The notes: generated from the sequence alone by a model not told the origin. Positions 51,732 to 62,359 are shown, numbered from the stretch's first letter. The stretch: DNA of 64,000 nucleotides from Pyropia yezoensis (GCA_009829735.1 CM020618.1:19143346-19207345), one strand, 5' to 3'. Numbers and translations are program-made.

Positions 51732-53813
51732 ATGGACGCTCTTCCGTCTGTTGCTGGGGCGGCGAGTATACTGGGCGTCACGTCCGGGAGCGCCTTCGTG
51801 TATCTGACGCGCATTTTGCAGGAGACGTGCATGAAAGTGCAGGAGTGCACGAACGGAGAAATCCTTCTGTCTGTGGCGATGTCCCGCCGCGGCGACCGAG
51901 ATGGGGTCCTACTATACAGGTCCAACTACCTGAACGGGGAAGAAGGCGACGAGGGCTCTGCGCAGGCCCAGGCGCAGCTTGCTGTAGGAGTCAACAGCAT
52001 CACGTCGGCCCTGCAACTACTAGCACTTGAGCGGGATGCCGCGGGGCCAGTGCGGCCATACTCGCCGCCGGCTGCCGAGGGGCAGCCCCCCCATCAGCGT
52101 GTGGGCAGTGAAGTAGGTGCCCAGGAGAACGCAGATGGCGGCTCGGAGGATCTCGACAACACGAGCGGTGGCATGGTGTTCAACTGGGACGAGCCTTTGG
52201 GCTACGGGGAGGACAAGGGAGGCGGGCTTCCTGGCCTCTTAGAGGAGCCTGGCATGAACGGCGCCGGTGATGGTGTCGTCAACACCGCGAGCTGTGACGA
52301 CCCGAATTCGTCATCTCAACGCCCCCCTCACGGGTCGCCTCCTGCGCGCCCTTCCCCATCGCCTCCTCCCACTGCTCAACGCCCTCCTCTTGGGTCGCCT
52401 CCGGTGCGCCCTTCTCCTTCGCCTGCGCTTCGGGCGTACGAGCTCGAGCACGACTTCCATCTCCCGGGCCTCACCGTGCCGCCCCAGCGCATTCTGATGG
52501 CTACGGGGAGAGGTGCTTCCAAGCGGGATCCCCCTACTGCCACGCCGAGCGCGATGGATATCCCCAAGGAGGTGGTGGAGGAGACGCTAAGCGACCTGTC
52601 AAAGTCCAGCGGCGATGCTGTTTTGCGGACGCAGCTCTCAGACTTCACCGCGCTCTACAAGTTTGTGGTGGACACTGTGGTGAAGAGAGCGAGGAACGAC
52701 GCGTCCTGGCAGGCCAAGATCAACCATTCGTACGTGCAGCTCACCCCCGAGGCGGTCCGCGGCATGAAAGTGATGTTCGAGCTGCCAGGCGGGCGGAAGA
52801 TGGTGGAGCAGTCGCCGACGTTCAACAACATGCACAAGATGAAGAACCCCGCCACCCTCGCCGTGATTATGGTCATGAAGGTGCGCAAAGACCCGTTCTT
52901 CCTTTGGCTGCTCGTTTTGTTTTCGCGTGGCGCCCGAGCGCCAACCGAGAAAGAATCCAGCGAGACAGCAGCGGTTACCCCGAAGAAGGGGACAAAGAGG
53001 TCTCGGCCCCCGCCTGCAGCTGGGGCGGACGAAAGGCGCGGGAGTGGTGATGACAGTGGCTCTGGCAGCGGCGCTGGTGCTGGAGTTTTTCGCGGGCCCG
53101 GCGTCGCAGGTCTCCCTGCCGGCGAGTCTGGGGCACCATCTTCTTCTGGCCCACCTCGTGATGCTTCGGCAACCGATGTCGCTCGGGCTGCTCAACGTCC
53201 CCCCGCTTTTCCTCCTCTTGGAGGCGCCGCAGCTGTGGACGCTGTCGGCGCGCCCGTCGCCTCCAGCGGTCCACCTGCCGGTAGGCTGCCCGTGGGCTCC
53301 GGCGCAACAGGCATCACCAATCACGCGGGCGTGGTGAGCAAGGGCGACGTAGTCGTTCGAGAGCTGGGGGCCCGGTTTTTGTTGCGCGATGGAGAGGTGG
53401 TGGCTACAGCGGAGCTCCACCCTGAGTTCTCTGAGTTCCACTCGGCCCCCATTCCGCTGTCAGTAGTGGCATGCTTCCTGCGGACCGTGGCACCTGGGTG
53501 CGAGGACGTGGAGTACCCGTTTGGGCAGGACGGTGCGCTGTGTCTGGAGAAGGGCTACCCCTCTGGAAGCCCTGTTCCTCTTAGGGCCATTGGGCAGTCG
53601 TACAAGATTGCTTGGCCAGTCTGTGACGTCGGGTACGATGGCGCTGTTGATTTTCTGGCGGGCTTTTGTGTCTGGTGTGAACAAGCTGTGAATGATTTTG
53701 CGCAGGGCGCAGGTGACTGTTGTGCTTCGAGGCCCGAGTTTGAGACCCCAGCTGACCAGTGCGCAACATGCCTCTTTTATGATGATGACCAGGCCTCGAG
53801 CCCGATTGTATGA
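51732..53813 (+). CDS. Unrecognised 693-residue protein
   Basis: I do not recognise this protein. The N-terminal 70 residues (MDALPSVAGAASILGVTSGS, FVYLTRILQETCMKVQEC) look folded. Ser/Pro-rich repeats (RPPLGSPPVRPSPSP) follow near 200-230, then a helical domain at about 270-400 (MDIPKEVVEETLSDLSKSSG, FTALYKFVVDTVVKRARND, SYVQLTPEAVRGMKVMFELP, KMKNPATLAVIMVMKVRKDP), another Gly/Ala linker, and a C-terminal domain from about 550 (VVRELGARFLLRDGEVVATA, GAVDFLAGFCVWCEQAVNDF, CATCLFYDDDQ). The start follows a T-run and GACGCAG, so an upstream exon is possible. It is convergent with the PIF1-like helicase. GC content is lower than in host genes nearby. Mobile or horizontally acquired origin is possible but unproven. 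Confidence 0.5.
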   Translation: MDALPSVAGAASILGVTSGSAFVYLTRILQETCMKVQECTNGEILLSVAMSRRGDRDGVLLYRSNYLNGEEGDEGSAQAQAQLAVGVNSITSALQLLALERDAAGPVRPYSPPAAEGQPPHQRVGSEVGAQENADGGSEDLDNTSGGMVFNWDEPLGYGEDKGGGLPGLLEEPGMNGAGDGVVNTASCDDPNSSSQRPPHGSPPARPSPSPPPTAQRPPLGSPPVRPSPSPALRAYELEHDFHLPGLTVPPQRILMATGRGASKRDPPTATPSAMDIPKEVVEETLSDLSKSSGDAVLRTQLSDFTALYKFVVDTVVKRARNDASWQAKINHSYVQLTPEAVRGMKVMFELPGGRKMVEQSPTFNNMHKMKNPATLAVIMVMKVRKDPFFLWLLVLFSRGARAPTEKESSETAAVTPKKGTKRSRPPPAAGADERRGSGDDSGSGSGAGAGVFRGPGVAGLPAGESGAPSSSGPPRDASATDVARAAQRPPAFPPLGGAAAVDAVGAPVASSGPPAGRLPVGSGATGITNHAGVVSKGDVVVRELGARFLLRDGEVVATAELHPEFSEFHSAPIPLSVVACFLRTVAPGCEDVEYPFGQDGALCLEKGYPSGSPVPLRAIGQSYKIAWPVCDVGYDGAVDFLAGFCVWCEQAVNDFAQGAGDCCASRPEFETPADQCATCLFYDDDQASSPIV

Positions 53814-54162
53814 CAGGCCCCAACTTGAGACTGGTGAGGTATTGTTGGGCACAGGTTGCGTGTGGCGCACAGCATATCCAGACGTCATGGCGGCTCCTGG
53901 AACCACGCTGGAACAACAACGCGTGCAGCTTCTAACCCACATGCCCGCTGTTGAGGTGTTTCAAGCCGAGTGTTCTCCAGAGCAGCGAGACGAATACTAC
54001 CCCTTTACCTCGACGCTGTACGAGAGCATGGCGTTCAGCAAGTACCGCAAGCAACACTTTTGCGACCTCATATTGCCCAGCACCATGTCGGAAGCGACAA
54101 CGTGTGAAGAGGGCTCCGCCCGCCCTTTACTTCTTTGGGACGCTCGCTTTGTGTGTGCCTGA
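53692..54162 (+). CDS. Overlapping open frame, relation to the 693-residue gene unresolved
   Basis: After about 53808 this frame reads like real protein (YDRPQLETGEVLLGTGCVWR, EVFQAECSPEQRDEYYPFTS, TLYESMAFSKYRKQHFCDLI) and stops at 54160. Its first part overlaps the end of the preceding gene in another frame and looks like shadow. It may be a further exon or a separate small gene. No family recognised. Confidence 0.3.
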   Translation: MILRRAQVTVVLRGPSLRPQLTSAQHASFMMMTRPRARLYDRPQLETGEVLLGTGCVWRTAYPDVMAAPGTTLEQQRVQLLTHMPAVEVFQAECSPEQRDEYYPFTSTLYESMAFSKYRKQHFCDLILPSTMSEATTCEEGSARPLLLWDARFVCA

Positions 54163-54322
54163 TGGGAGGGCGTAGGGGGGGAGTGTCCGAAGCGATTCGC
54201 TGAGTGCTCTGAGAGCTGAAGGAGTGGTGGACACATGGAGCAGTCGCAATGCGGGTGTGCAGCGCGCCTTCATAAGACGTACCAACCTGCGCCATCAAAT
54301 AGTGTTGTTCTTGACATGCAGT

Positions 54323-55773
54323 CTACAACGTACCCTCCACACTCGGAAGCGAATAAAAGCGCAACGCGTCCTCGCACACAGCAATGTGCCCCCGTCGCAA
54401 CCCACGCACAAACAAGCTCTCAAAGAGACGACAGCGCGAAAGACAAGAGTACACAAGACCAGGCTCGCGCCAGGACAGCTTCGTGAAATCCACGGCGAGC
54501 GTGTCCAGACTGGTTCCCTGTGCTCGATGGATCGTCATTTCCCACCCCAGCAGCAAAGGAAGAGCGAAGCGCGACGCCAAGCGCATGTTGCAGTTGTCCA
54601 TGAGGTCAAAAGCAACGTGCTTGATCGACACGCCGTGCCCGTTAAAGTCGCACACAACTGCTGACACACTGCACTGCTTGACAACCCCCTGCGTGCCAGA
54701 CGAGATGCCGTCCACGGCCCGCGTTGTCATGACGGTGGCGCCCGGCTTGAGCGAGACGGACGGCGGCGCCATGTCGCGCAAGCGCTTGGCAGCGGCCCAG
54801 CGCCGCTCCTTGTTGATGGTGTCGTTGAACTCATCCCGGGCGTAGTAGATGGCCTTCTCACCCGGCAATGCGTCCAGCTTCATCTTGTTAAACTGGTTGA
54901 CGTCCTCGTTGCGAGCCCGTAGCTGCGTGTGGGTGCGCCACAGGTCGTCCGACGCGCCCTCCGACGTGCTGTTGAGCACGACCAGGTCCACGTCTGTGAC
55001 TTGCCCGGTACGGATCCTGTCCAGGCAAGACACAAACCAGCTGGAGCTCGACTGGCGATGCGACCCCATGAGAAACACCAGCGCCCCATATCGAGACAAA
55101 AACGAGTCCCTGAAAACACGACTCATAAACGTGGGGGGGTGCATGCGCAGAAAAGACTTGGACACAGGCCCCAGCTGGAGAGGATCACCACCAACTGCGC
55201 CAGGGAACCATCATGACAAAGCGCGTGAGAAACTTCACGCTTGACACAGACACACAAAACAGCTTGCGCAGCTCATGGCACCACAACCTGGCAAAAAACA
55301 CGCCCTCCAAAGAGGACAGTGACATGCTCCAACGTACCCACGACTTGCACACCACCCCAAGGCTCCCCTTGCTTGGAGACAGGTGCGACTTGACGCATGA
55401 CGTACTCGAAGACTGTCAACCAGCGAGATGGAAACATTGGTACCTCATCGATGAACACAACTCTGGTTGTCTGCACTCTGCGCAGCACAGTGAGGTTGCC
55501 GCGCACCTTCGACAGGATGACCTCCTTTGGGAGCTCCGCGATGCCAATGGACAAGAACTTGTGAAACGTTGTCCCCTCGATCAGCCCGGCAGCGTGCGCA
55601 GTCCACGCCATAACCCCAACGCGCCCTGCGCCGTGCACACGTCGAGCATGCGCAATAGCGCGACTCAGCACAGTGGACTTCCCGCATCCAGCTCGGCCAA
55701 AGATAGCGACGTTCTTGCGGGACAGGAAAGCCTCCCACGCCTCCTGCTGGGTGATGTCCAAGTCAAACGGCAT
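54323..55773 (-). CDS. PIF1-family DNA helicase, two exons
   Basis: A superfamily 1B 5'-3' helicase. Exons 55773-55338 and 55194-54323 join to 435 residues; the intron starts GTACGT, ends GCGCAG, and the join restores motif III. Motifs: Walker A GRAGCGKST (26-34), TAHAAGLIEGTTFHKFL, Walker B VVFIDEVPM (105-113), motif III VGGDPLQLGPV, LRARNEDVNQFN, VMTTRAVDG, and near the end MTIHRAQGTSLDTLAVDF with YSCLSRCRLFESLFVRGL. The set is complete, so the protein could be active. It is shorter than cellular PIF1/RRM3 (no N-terminal domain) and resembles the compact PIF1-like genes that are amplified in algal and protist genomes, often on mobile DNA. No HUH replication initiator is fused to it, so it is not a classic Helitron. 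The last codons (GGTACGTTGTAG) also look like a splice donor, so a further exon is possible. Confidence 0.85.
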
Positions 55774-58249
55774 GGTGATACGCCAGCCAGCCAGGGAGGG
55801 CGATGCCTGGAGCCTACCGAAAGTCGCGGAAGTGGGGCGACTTGCCGATTACAGCGGCGCTGCCAGGACGGGGGGCAACCCGCCGAAGACAGCCTCGCCG
55901 CTAGGAAGAGGGATGGGCCGCCAAGGACAACCGCAACGTCAGGAGGCAGGATGACCCACCGATGGCAGCCGCGTCGACAGCTGGCAGTCCGACAGAAGGG
56001 GGGGCAGGAAGTACACGCACCACAGTAGTGCGGTGGAAGCGGCCGGGGACCCTCCTCAGCGGGGGAACTGCCGGGAGAGTGCCAGCGCCGACGTCGGCAC
56101 CGCGGCAATCGGCACCGCGGCAAGGGGGGGGGGCGAGTGGCACGCAGGGAAACGACCACCAAGGCAAGAGCACACCTGCGTGGGTACAGCGGCGGGGGGG
56201 AGGGAATGATCAGCGCGCCCACGTCGAATGTGCGTTGCTGCTCCGAGAGCCGCAGTGTCTCCCCGCCTCTCGTCCTCACACACACGCGCTCCTAACAGCA
56301 GAAAACTGACAGAGCTCGCACTCCCTTAGACCTCCCAAAGCTGACCACGCCGGTCAGGAACAACAGCCCATAGGCAGCGTAGTGCGTGGGGCAGCCTGAT
56401 GACGTGGTCAAACGAGCGCCAGGCGACGTGAGAGCGCAGCACGTGGACGACGCTCGCCGCAAACAGGTCTGGCGGGAAAAAAGCGCGGCCAAGGAGCTGA
56501 TGCATAGCGGAGAGAATTTATCAAGGAAAGGGGGATTTATTTTTGTGCTGGCGCCCGAAAGCATCATCATAAGCACCCAAGGGCAGTGTAATTACGGTCC
56601 TGGTCATCAGGGCTGTTCAGAAAACACGCTGCGCAGGCCCTCTTTGGCCCACCCTTAAGGGTGATCACGGAGCGATTTTCCGCATGCTGAAGAGTGCTCC
56701 ACTCGGCCACGCCCTATGGCGCGGCCATTGCGCTCATCAAGGGCCTCTCCCCCGACGTATGCTCCTTCGTTACCGGGCGCGTCACGCAGTTTGCGTTTTC
56801 TGACGAGGAGGAGCTGGCGACCAACCTGACGGTCGTGCGCGAGGCGGCCGGCCCCGCCGCGGAGGCGGCCGAGATGCTCCCCATCAGGGACGCAGCGTCG
56901 AGCGCCTTGCGGCGCTGGCGCAGGAAGCGCTGACAGCTCTTCTCAGTTGTTGCCAATGAGGTGCAGCCGTCGCCCCTGTCGCAAGTGGTGTTTTAGACGG
57001 CACGTCTGCCACTTGGGCTCATGCGGGAGGTGAGGGGGGGGAGATGGCGTGGACGGGGGGGCGGTGGGGGGGTCGGGGGGTACCGCTGATACTCCTTGTG
57101 TTTCAAACGCAGCCTGCTCGCTTCAACTAGGTCGTAGGTAGACACTGGTATGCCCGTCCAGGGCATCGACGTGCTACATTCCCGGAGCGCGCCGCTCCCC
57201 ATAACAGTCCCTCCAGGTTTGCCGCTCGTGCTGCGCACCGCACTTCACTCAGCCGACTTCTCAAGCACAGATTGGAATGCATATAGGTGCGACCGTGTTG
57301 TGTATTGGCTGCTTGGGAAAGGGAGGAGGTGTGCGGAGAGCGGTTATAGTCGAGTGGTCGCCGTACCAAGGGGCCATGCTGTGTCGGTCGGGTGGTCACT
57401 CTGCCACGGGCCACGCAGAAGCCTGCGAAAGGAAGTGCGAGGAACCGAACACGGTGCGGTGGAAGGTGGCGCACTGGTGAGAGGGGGAAGAGCGGGGGGG
57501 CGAAGGGCGCCTGGGGTGGACCGTTGCTCTCGAGCGTCCCATGACTCTAAACGCCCGTTCCCGTCTTGCATACGTGGCGCCGTGAGAAAAGAAGGACGCC
57601 GCCCACGAGCCATCAATGGTGCAGTGGGGGGCGGCTCGCCGGCGGCGAAACGGTGAGAGGGGGGGAATAGGCGACCACGGTTGGCCATCACCCCCACGTG
57701 CACTGTGCAAAAGTCAACATTCGTCTCTCCCCCGCTCCCTAGTTACCCACAGCGCCGCCGATGGCGGCAGGACCTGGCTTGTTCTCGCCGCGCCTGCCAT
57801 CCGCACCGCCGCAGCCGACCGTGGCGGCGATCACTCTGACACCAACTTTTCCTCAACTGCCAACACTCAGCACGGGGTTGTGCAACGTTCGCGGCAGCTG
57901 GCAGATTGTGCCCAGCCGCGCAGCCCGCACAGCTCCAACGAGGCTCCCGCCGCGCGCCTCTAACCCGGATCCCTGGGGTGCGCCCGCGCCTGGTGGCGCC
58001 GGCCCCCGACGCACCAACGAGCGGACCCCTGTGAGGCACGCGCTGGTTCGCCCATCGTGTTTCCCAGCCACAAGGAGCAGAGGAAGGGCGGGGGACGGGG
58101 GGCGGAGGGTGGCATATGGGGACACGCCGCGAGCCGGTGAGGCTCGCCGCTACTCATCCAACGGAGCCGCGCATGAGAAAAAGATGGGGCACGCCCGTGC
58201 GGCGCGGCGTGGCTACCACAGCTGCCGCGGCCACCGCGTCTAACCGCCG

Positions 58250-58280
<31 letters not shown>

Positions 58281-58846
58281 CCCGCCCGCACCCCCCCCCC
58301 CCCTGCCCCCCCCCCCAGCCCCTCCCCCCCCCGCCCACCCCCCCCCCTCCTTACCCTCCCGGGTGCTCTCACCCCCCCCGCTTCTCCGCCCCCCACCCAA
58401 CCCCGCCTCCCAAAGAAGCTCCCACACAAAGGGAGCAGCCCTTGCCCCCTCGTCACACCGCCAGCGGGCGCCTATTTCCTTGACGCGGTTGAAGCCCTTG
58501 AGCTTCAGCGGCAGCCGGTCGTTTCCTCCGTGTCGGCCGGCAGCGGCGACGGAGGCGGCGGCCGTGGCGATGGCGACCGCTGCGACCGCCGTCGCGGCGG
58601 CGGACACGGCGGCTGCCGTGGCGGCGGCGACTGCCCCGGCGGCGGCGGTGACTGGCGCCGCGCTGACGACGGTGGCGGCGGCGGCGGGGGCAATGCGGTG
58701 GCGCCTCCTCCCCCCCCCCCCCCCTCCCCCCCCCCCCGCAGGCGTCCCCCACACCACACGCGACACGACGCAAACGGTGACCGCAGCCGGCTCACCCCCC
58801 GCTGCCCCACGCATTGGGTTGACGTCATTCCGGGATCTGCCCTGGT
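55774..58846. other. Accessory intergenic region, no clear gene
   Basis: 3 kb. A short open piece at 56694-56935 (+, ATPYGAAIALIKGLSPDVCS, VTQFAFSDEEELATNLTVV) reads like a coding fragment without an ATG. On the minus strand near 58470-58530 a piece reads DRLPLKLKGFNRVKEIGARW, but the + strand is equally open there. A C run of about 28 bases starts at 58250. Nothing else is supportable. Confidence 0.35.
56694..56935 (+). pseudogene. Small coding-like fragment
   Basis: About 79 codons, opening with GTG, ending with TGA after a basic tail RRWRRKR. It has balanced composition with acidic and hydrophobic blocks, unlike the surrounding GC filler, so it is probably one exon or a remnant of a longer gene. 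No family recognised. Confidence 0.3.
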
Positions 58847-61800
58847 CTACCAATCTTCGCCTTCGTCCCAGGGGGCCTGCTCCTCATCCTCCGCCACGGG
58901 TGCTTCAGCTGCCACAGGAGCTGTAGGGACTGGAGGGGCGTCAGGGTTGTACATGCAACCGCAAACGCAAGGGTTCTTCGAAAAGTAGAACTTCCGGAAG
59001 TTGTAGTCCTCACGAAGGGGGTACGTCGACGAGCTGCGCGCGTGCGCCATGACGTTGTAGAGGATGTTCTCCAGCTGCAAGATGCTCATGTACTCGTCTT
59101 GGCCACACGCCCGTAGCGACCGACGCATGAGGTTGATCGGAGCGTTACGTTGCTCGTGAGCCACGGAGTTGACACCGTCCAAGTCGGCGTAGGAGCGGGG
59201 ATGCAGCGCATCGCTGCAGAGGTGGTTGACGATGTGGAAGAGGTCCGAAACGAGCACAACCAAGGCCAAAAAAAAGCGCAGTTTTCCCAGAGCCGATCGC
59301 AGCGCACCGCAGCCAAAGTCGTAGACGACGAACATAGGCAGGAGAGCAAAGTAAGAAAGGATGGCGTTTAGCAGCGCCGGCGGCCCCTCTCGCTTGTCGA
59401 GCACAACGAAGCCAATCATCTTCGGATGTGCGCAGGCACAGCAGATGGTGAAGGTCCCTGGCGAGAAGAACTTGTGCGCCTCTTCGTAGTGCTTCGCGCA
59501 GAGCCCGAGCTCGGGCACCTCATTTGCCGCGAAAGCGCCAGGCCGGCAGCGCAACAAGCCAGGAAAAAACGCGCCGGTGACGAGAGGATCCTCAGACAAC
59601 TGAGGATACGCAGCCAAAAACCGCCGCCGCAGCTCTTCGGGGCTCGTCGTTGGGTCCCCCCACTTCTGCTGGAACTGGGCCGCGCTGTCGTCGCGCGCAG
59701 ACCGGTCCACGTGGTAATCCTTGACTGCGTCGCGGATGGTCAGCAACACGTCAGCCACAATGTGCCGCACCCGGTTGAAGACCCCTTCGTTGGACGACAA
59801 GGCAGAGAGGAAACACATGACCATGCGGCTCTCCCGCAGGAGGGAGACAATTGTGGTGTCCGCCTCAGAAAGATCCGGTTGACCTGGCGCGCCGTCGACG
59901 CGAGAGAAGAGCGCGCCCAGCATGTTGCACGCGTCGTCGTGCCGCAAACAGCTGCTGAGGTGCGACAGCGCTTGCCCATGCCGCTCCTTGAAAGGATTTA
60001 CAACCGGGTCGACGGCAATCGCCACGCAGAAGGACAAGATGTCCTTGTACTGCGTCGCCCCAAGGCTCTTAATCCAAGGCCTCAAAAATCGTGGGTCGCC
60101 CGGCTCCGCGGTGGTCCTTTCCAAATGACGAGCCCTCGCGGCAGCTGCTGGGCGGCGCGCCCGGTTCGCTCCACCCACGTGCCCAGCGCCATTTTCACCG
60201 CCGGCAGCCGCGACGAGAACCGGCTCGCCCGCACCGCCCCCGCCAGCGGCCGCAATCGGAGCACGGACCCGTGCACCGCCGCCACCTGCGGCAGCAGCCG
60301 GCTCCACACCGTCGCCTTCGCCACCTACTTGATCAGCGCCACCACCTGGTCCACCGCCACCACCGGCGGGAGCAGCCGGCTGGCCCCCGCCACCCCCGCC
60401 GTCTGCGCCCCCGGCTTGATCAACGGCACCGCCTGGTGCTCCGCCCCCACCGGCGGGGGAGGCTGGTTGTTGTCCACCACCCCCGCCGCCCTCACCAACG
60501 GCTTGATCAGCGCCACCACCTGTTCCACCACCACCACCAACGGCGGGAGCAGCCGGCTGGCCCCCGCCACCCCCGCCGTCCGCGCCCCCAGCTTGATCAA
60601 CGGCACCGCCGGGTGCTCCGCCTCCTTCGGCGGGAGCGGCCGGCTGTTGTCCACCACCCCCGCCGTCCCCGCCGCCGCCCCCGGCGACAGCATGCGGCAC
60701 CACACCGCCGTCCCCGCCAACAACCTGATTGGCGGCACCTCCTGGTGCACCGCCGCCGCCGGCAGCGGCAGCCGCGCCGCCCACACCGCCAGCCTCATCC
60801 GCCTGAGGCCAGGCACCGCCAGGTGCACCGCCGCCATGAGGGGCGGGTGCCAAGTCGCCCTCGCCTTCCCCGCCAGCTCCACCGGCCCCGCCACCCACAC
60901 CAACGCCAGCAAGAACCGGTGCACCTGCTGCCATCGCGGCAGCAGCTGGTTGAGGGGCTCCCAGGCCGCCTGGTATGGCCCCCTGCCTCACCCGCTCCTT
61001 CCACGCCGCCAGATCTTGAAGAGTTTGCAGGTGGGATGCACGGACGCCTTCTGGCAATGTGTTGCGCGGCGCCACTAGCTTCTTGACATGCACAATAATG
61101 GCGTCACAGAGGGTGAGGCTGGACGCATCCAGGTCCCACACAGCAAACAGGAGGCTGCGCAAGCGGCCCAATCCAATCTGTTTTGCTTGCGTCAGACTCT
61201 TCTCCGTCACTGCCGGCAGCGCACCTGGGCACATAAACTCAAAAGCTCGCATGGCGCTTCGCAGCTGCCCGGCCTTGATCACCACGGCCTTCTTAGGCTG
61301 CTTCAAAGAAGTCCGCACAAACCGGCGCACCCACTCCGACGGATGCAGCGACGCCGCTTCGACGGTTGCCTTGACGGAAGCGCACGGCTGTGTGGGGTTG
61401 ACGTACTTGCCTGAGCTGAGGCGCTTAAGGAAGCCAAGCCATATGCCATCTGCCGTCACGACGCGATACCGGCCATCCTTGTCCTGGCAACTGCCGCATC
61501 GAAACGCCCAGATGGGCGGGTCCTTGACCATGAGCCGGACGGTCAGGTGAAACACGGACGAAATGGTGGGCCGCGACTTCTCCTTGATGCTCACCATGTC
61601 CGGATACGCCCCCGAGTCTTGCAGGTCCACGTACTTGTTATACCAGTGCTTGTAACAGGCCCCGAAGGTAGAACCGCTCGTCGCCATCTCACGAGCAATA
61701 TCGCGTGAGAAGACCGCCGTCGCCGCAAACGAGGAGCTCCATATAACAACTCCAGCATCACGCCCGTCAGGATAGATCTGCGTCTGGCAGCCGGTGGTGG

Positions 61801-62350
61801 GGCACCAAAGCGACTCAAGCTCCATCACGCAAAATCCCGATGAGCAAATGATGGTCCCGACCTCCTTGTTGATGCGGCACTTGTCCCTAGTGGTGTGGCA
61901 CTTTGGGCACGACGAAGGAGCGGTGACGACGTACGGTTTGCCCATCTCCATGGCTCGACACACCGCGATGTTGGCCTTCACCGACGCCGGACAGTTGTAC
62001 AGGGACCTTGGCAGCCTTGACCTAGCGCCGTCCTCCTCATCGGACCTGCTCACATGGTCAGCCCGTTTCGAGGCCGACTGTGTTCGTCGCACACCCCTTG
62101 CACGCACAGCATGGACGCAGGAGAAGCCCGCGGCGCTGTCACAGAACGCACACGATGTCACTTTGCGCGTACACCGGACCGGCGCGACCACCTTGCACCG
62201 TCCGACCCCAGACAGCACCACCACCACAGAAGATTGCCCAGCGATAAACGTCTCCATCGGCCCCTCCGTGTCCCAGTCCTCCAACTGCTTGATCTCACCA
62301 GTGGTGTTTGGTACAGCAGGTGCTGGCGGTGTGTGGCTGTCAAACAGCAT
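58847..62350 (-). CDS. KDZ-like DDE transposase, main part
   Basis: 1,167 residues after the in-frame TAG. Near the N-terminus is a zinc-binding block (VTSCAFCDSAAGFSCVHAVR, CxxC...CxH) and then CPKCHTTRDKCRI, WCPTTGCQTQIYPDGRD and STFGACYKHW, the order seen in HMGXB3-type and animal KDZ-like proteins. The catalytic region is at the C-terminus: HPKMIGFVVLDKREGPPALL, FVVYDFGC (Asp1011), SDLFHIVNHLCSD (Asp1036) and NSVAHEQRNA (Glu1066), candidate DDE residues, followed by NILYNVMAHAR and a Cys cluster PCVCGCMYN. Between them, residues of about 470-745 are a Gly/Ala/Gln/Pro-rich insert made of about 59-residue repeats. Its acidic tail ends DEGEDW. Composition of the non-repeat parts is less GC-biased than host genes. 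Confidence 0.68.
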   Translation of the reverse strand: MLFDSHTPPAPAVPNTTGEIKQLEDWDTEGPMETFIAGQSSVVVVLSGVGRCKVVAPVRCTRKVTSCAFCDSAAGFSCVHAVRARGVRRTQSASKRADHVSRSDEEDGARSRLPRSLYNCPASVKANIAVCRAMEMGKPYVVTAPSSCPKCHTTRDKCRINKEVGTIICSSGFCVMELESLWCPTTGCQTQIYPDGRDAGVVIWSSSFAATAVFSRDIAREMATSGSTFGACYKHWYNKYVDLQDSGAYPDMVSIKEKSRPTISSVFHLTVRLMVKDPPIWAFRCGSCQDKDGRYRVVTADGIWLGFLKRLSSGKYVNPTQPCASVKATVEAASLHPSEWVRRFVRTSLKQPKKAVVIKAGQLRSAMRAFEFMCPGALPAVTEKSLTQAKQIGLGRLRSLLFAVWDLDASSLTLCDAIIVHVKKLVAPRNTLPEGVRASHLQTLQDLAAWKERVRQGAIPGGLGAPQPAAAAMAAGAPVLAGVGVGGGAGGAGGEGEGDLAPAPHGGGAPGGAWPQADEAGGVGGAAAAAGGGGAPGGAANQVVGGDGGVVPHAVAGGGGGDGGGGGQQPAAPAEGGGAPGGAVDQAGGADGGGGGGQPAAPAVGGGGGTGGGADQAVGEGGGGGGQQPASPAGGGGAPGGAVDQAGGADGGGGGGQPAAPAGGGGGPGGGADQVGGEGDGVEPAAAAGGGGARVRAPIAAAGGGGAGEPVLVAAAGGENGAGHVGGANRARRPAAAARARHLERTTAEPGDPRFLRPWIKSLGATQYKDILSFCVAIAVDPVVNPFKERHGQALSHLSSCLRHDDACNMLGALFSRVDGAPGQPDLSEADTTIVSLLRESRMVMCFLSALSSNEGVFNRVRHIVADVLLTIRDAVKDYHVDRSARDDSAAQFQQKWGDPTTSPEELRRRFLAAYPQLSEDPLVTGAFFPGLLRCRPGAFAANEVPELGLCAKHYEEAHKFFSPGTFTICCACAHPKMIGFVVLDKREGPPALLNAILSYFALLPMFVVYDFGCGALRSALGKLRFFLALVVLVSDLFHIVNHLCSDALHPRSYADLDGVNSVAHEQRNAPINLMRRSLRACGQDEYMSILQLENILYNVMAHARSSSTYPLREDYNFRKFYFSKNPCVCGCMYNPDAPPVPTAPVAAEAPVAEDEEQAPWDEGEDW
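60115..60940 (-). repeat. Gly/Ala-rich repeat array inside the transposase (177-bp period)
   Basis: Long near-identical segments starting GGCGGGAGCAGCC recur at 60365 and 60542 on the + strand, a period of 177 bp (59 codons), so the transposase frame is kept. Confidence 0.75.
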
Positions 62351-62359
62351 GGGAAGCCG

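Noticed and set aside
54323-55773. Helitron because of the PIF1-like helicase
   Set aside because: No HUH replication-initiator domain is fused or nearby, and I found no CTRR-type 3' end hairpin.
50433-56657. Possible inverted repeats around the 693-residue/PIF1 pair (AAGGGT, AAAGAG and GCCTGCGC shared by 50433-50456 and, inverted, 56621-56657)
   Set aside because: The match needs several gaps, and with so many candidate words it could be chance; too weak to mark element ends.
58116-58988. A host gene around 58.4-58.8 kb
   Set aside because: Both strands are open and each gives a short natural-looking peptide; I could not decide which, if either, is coding.
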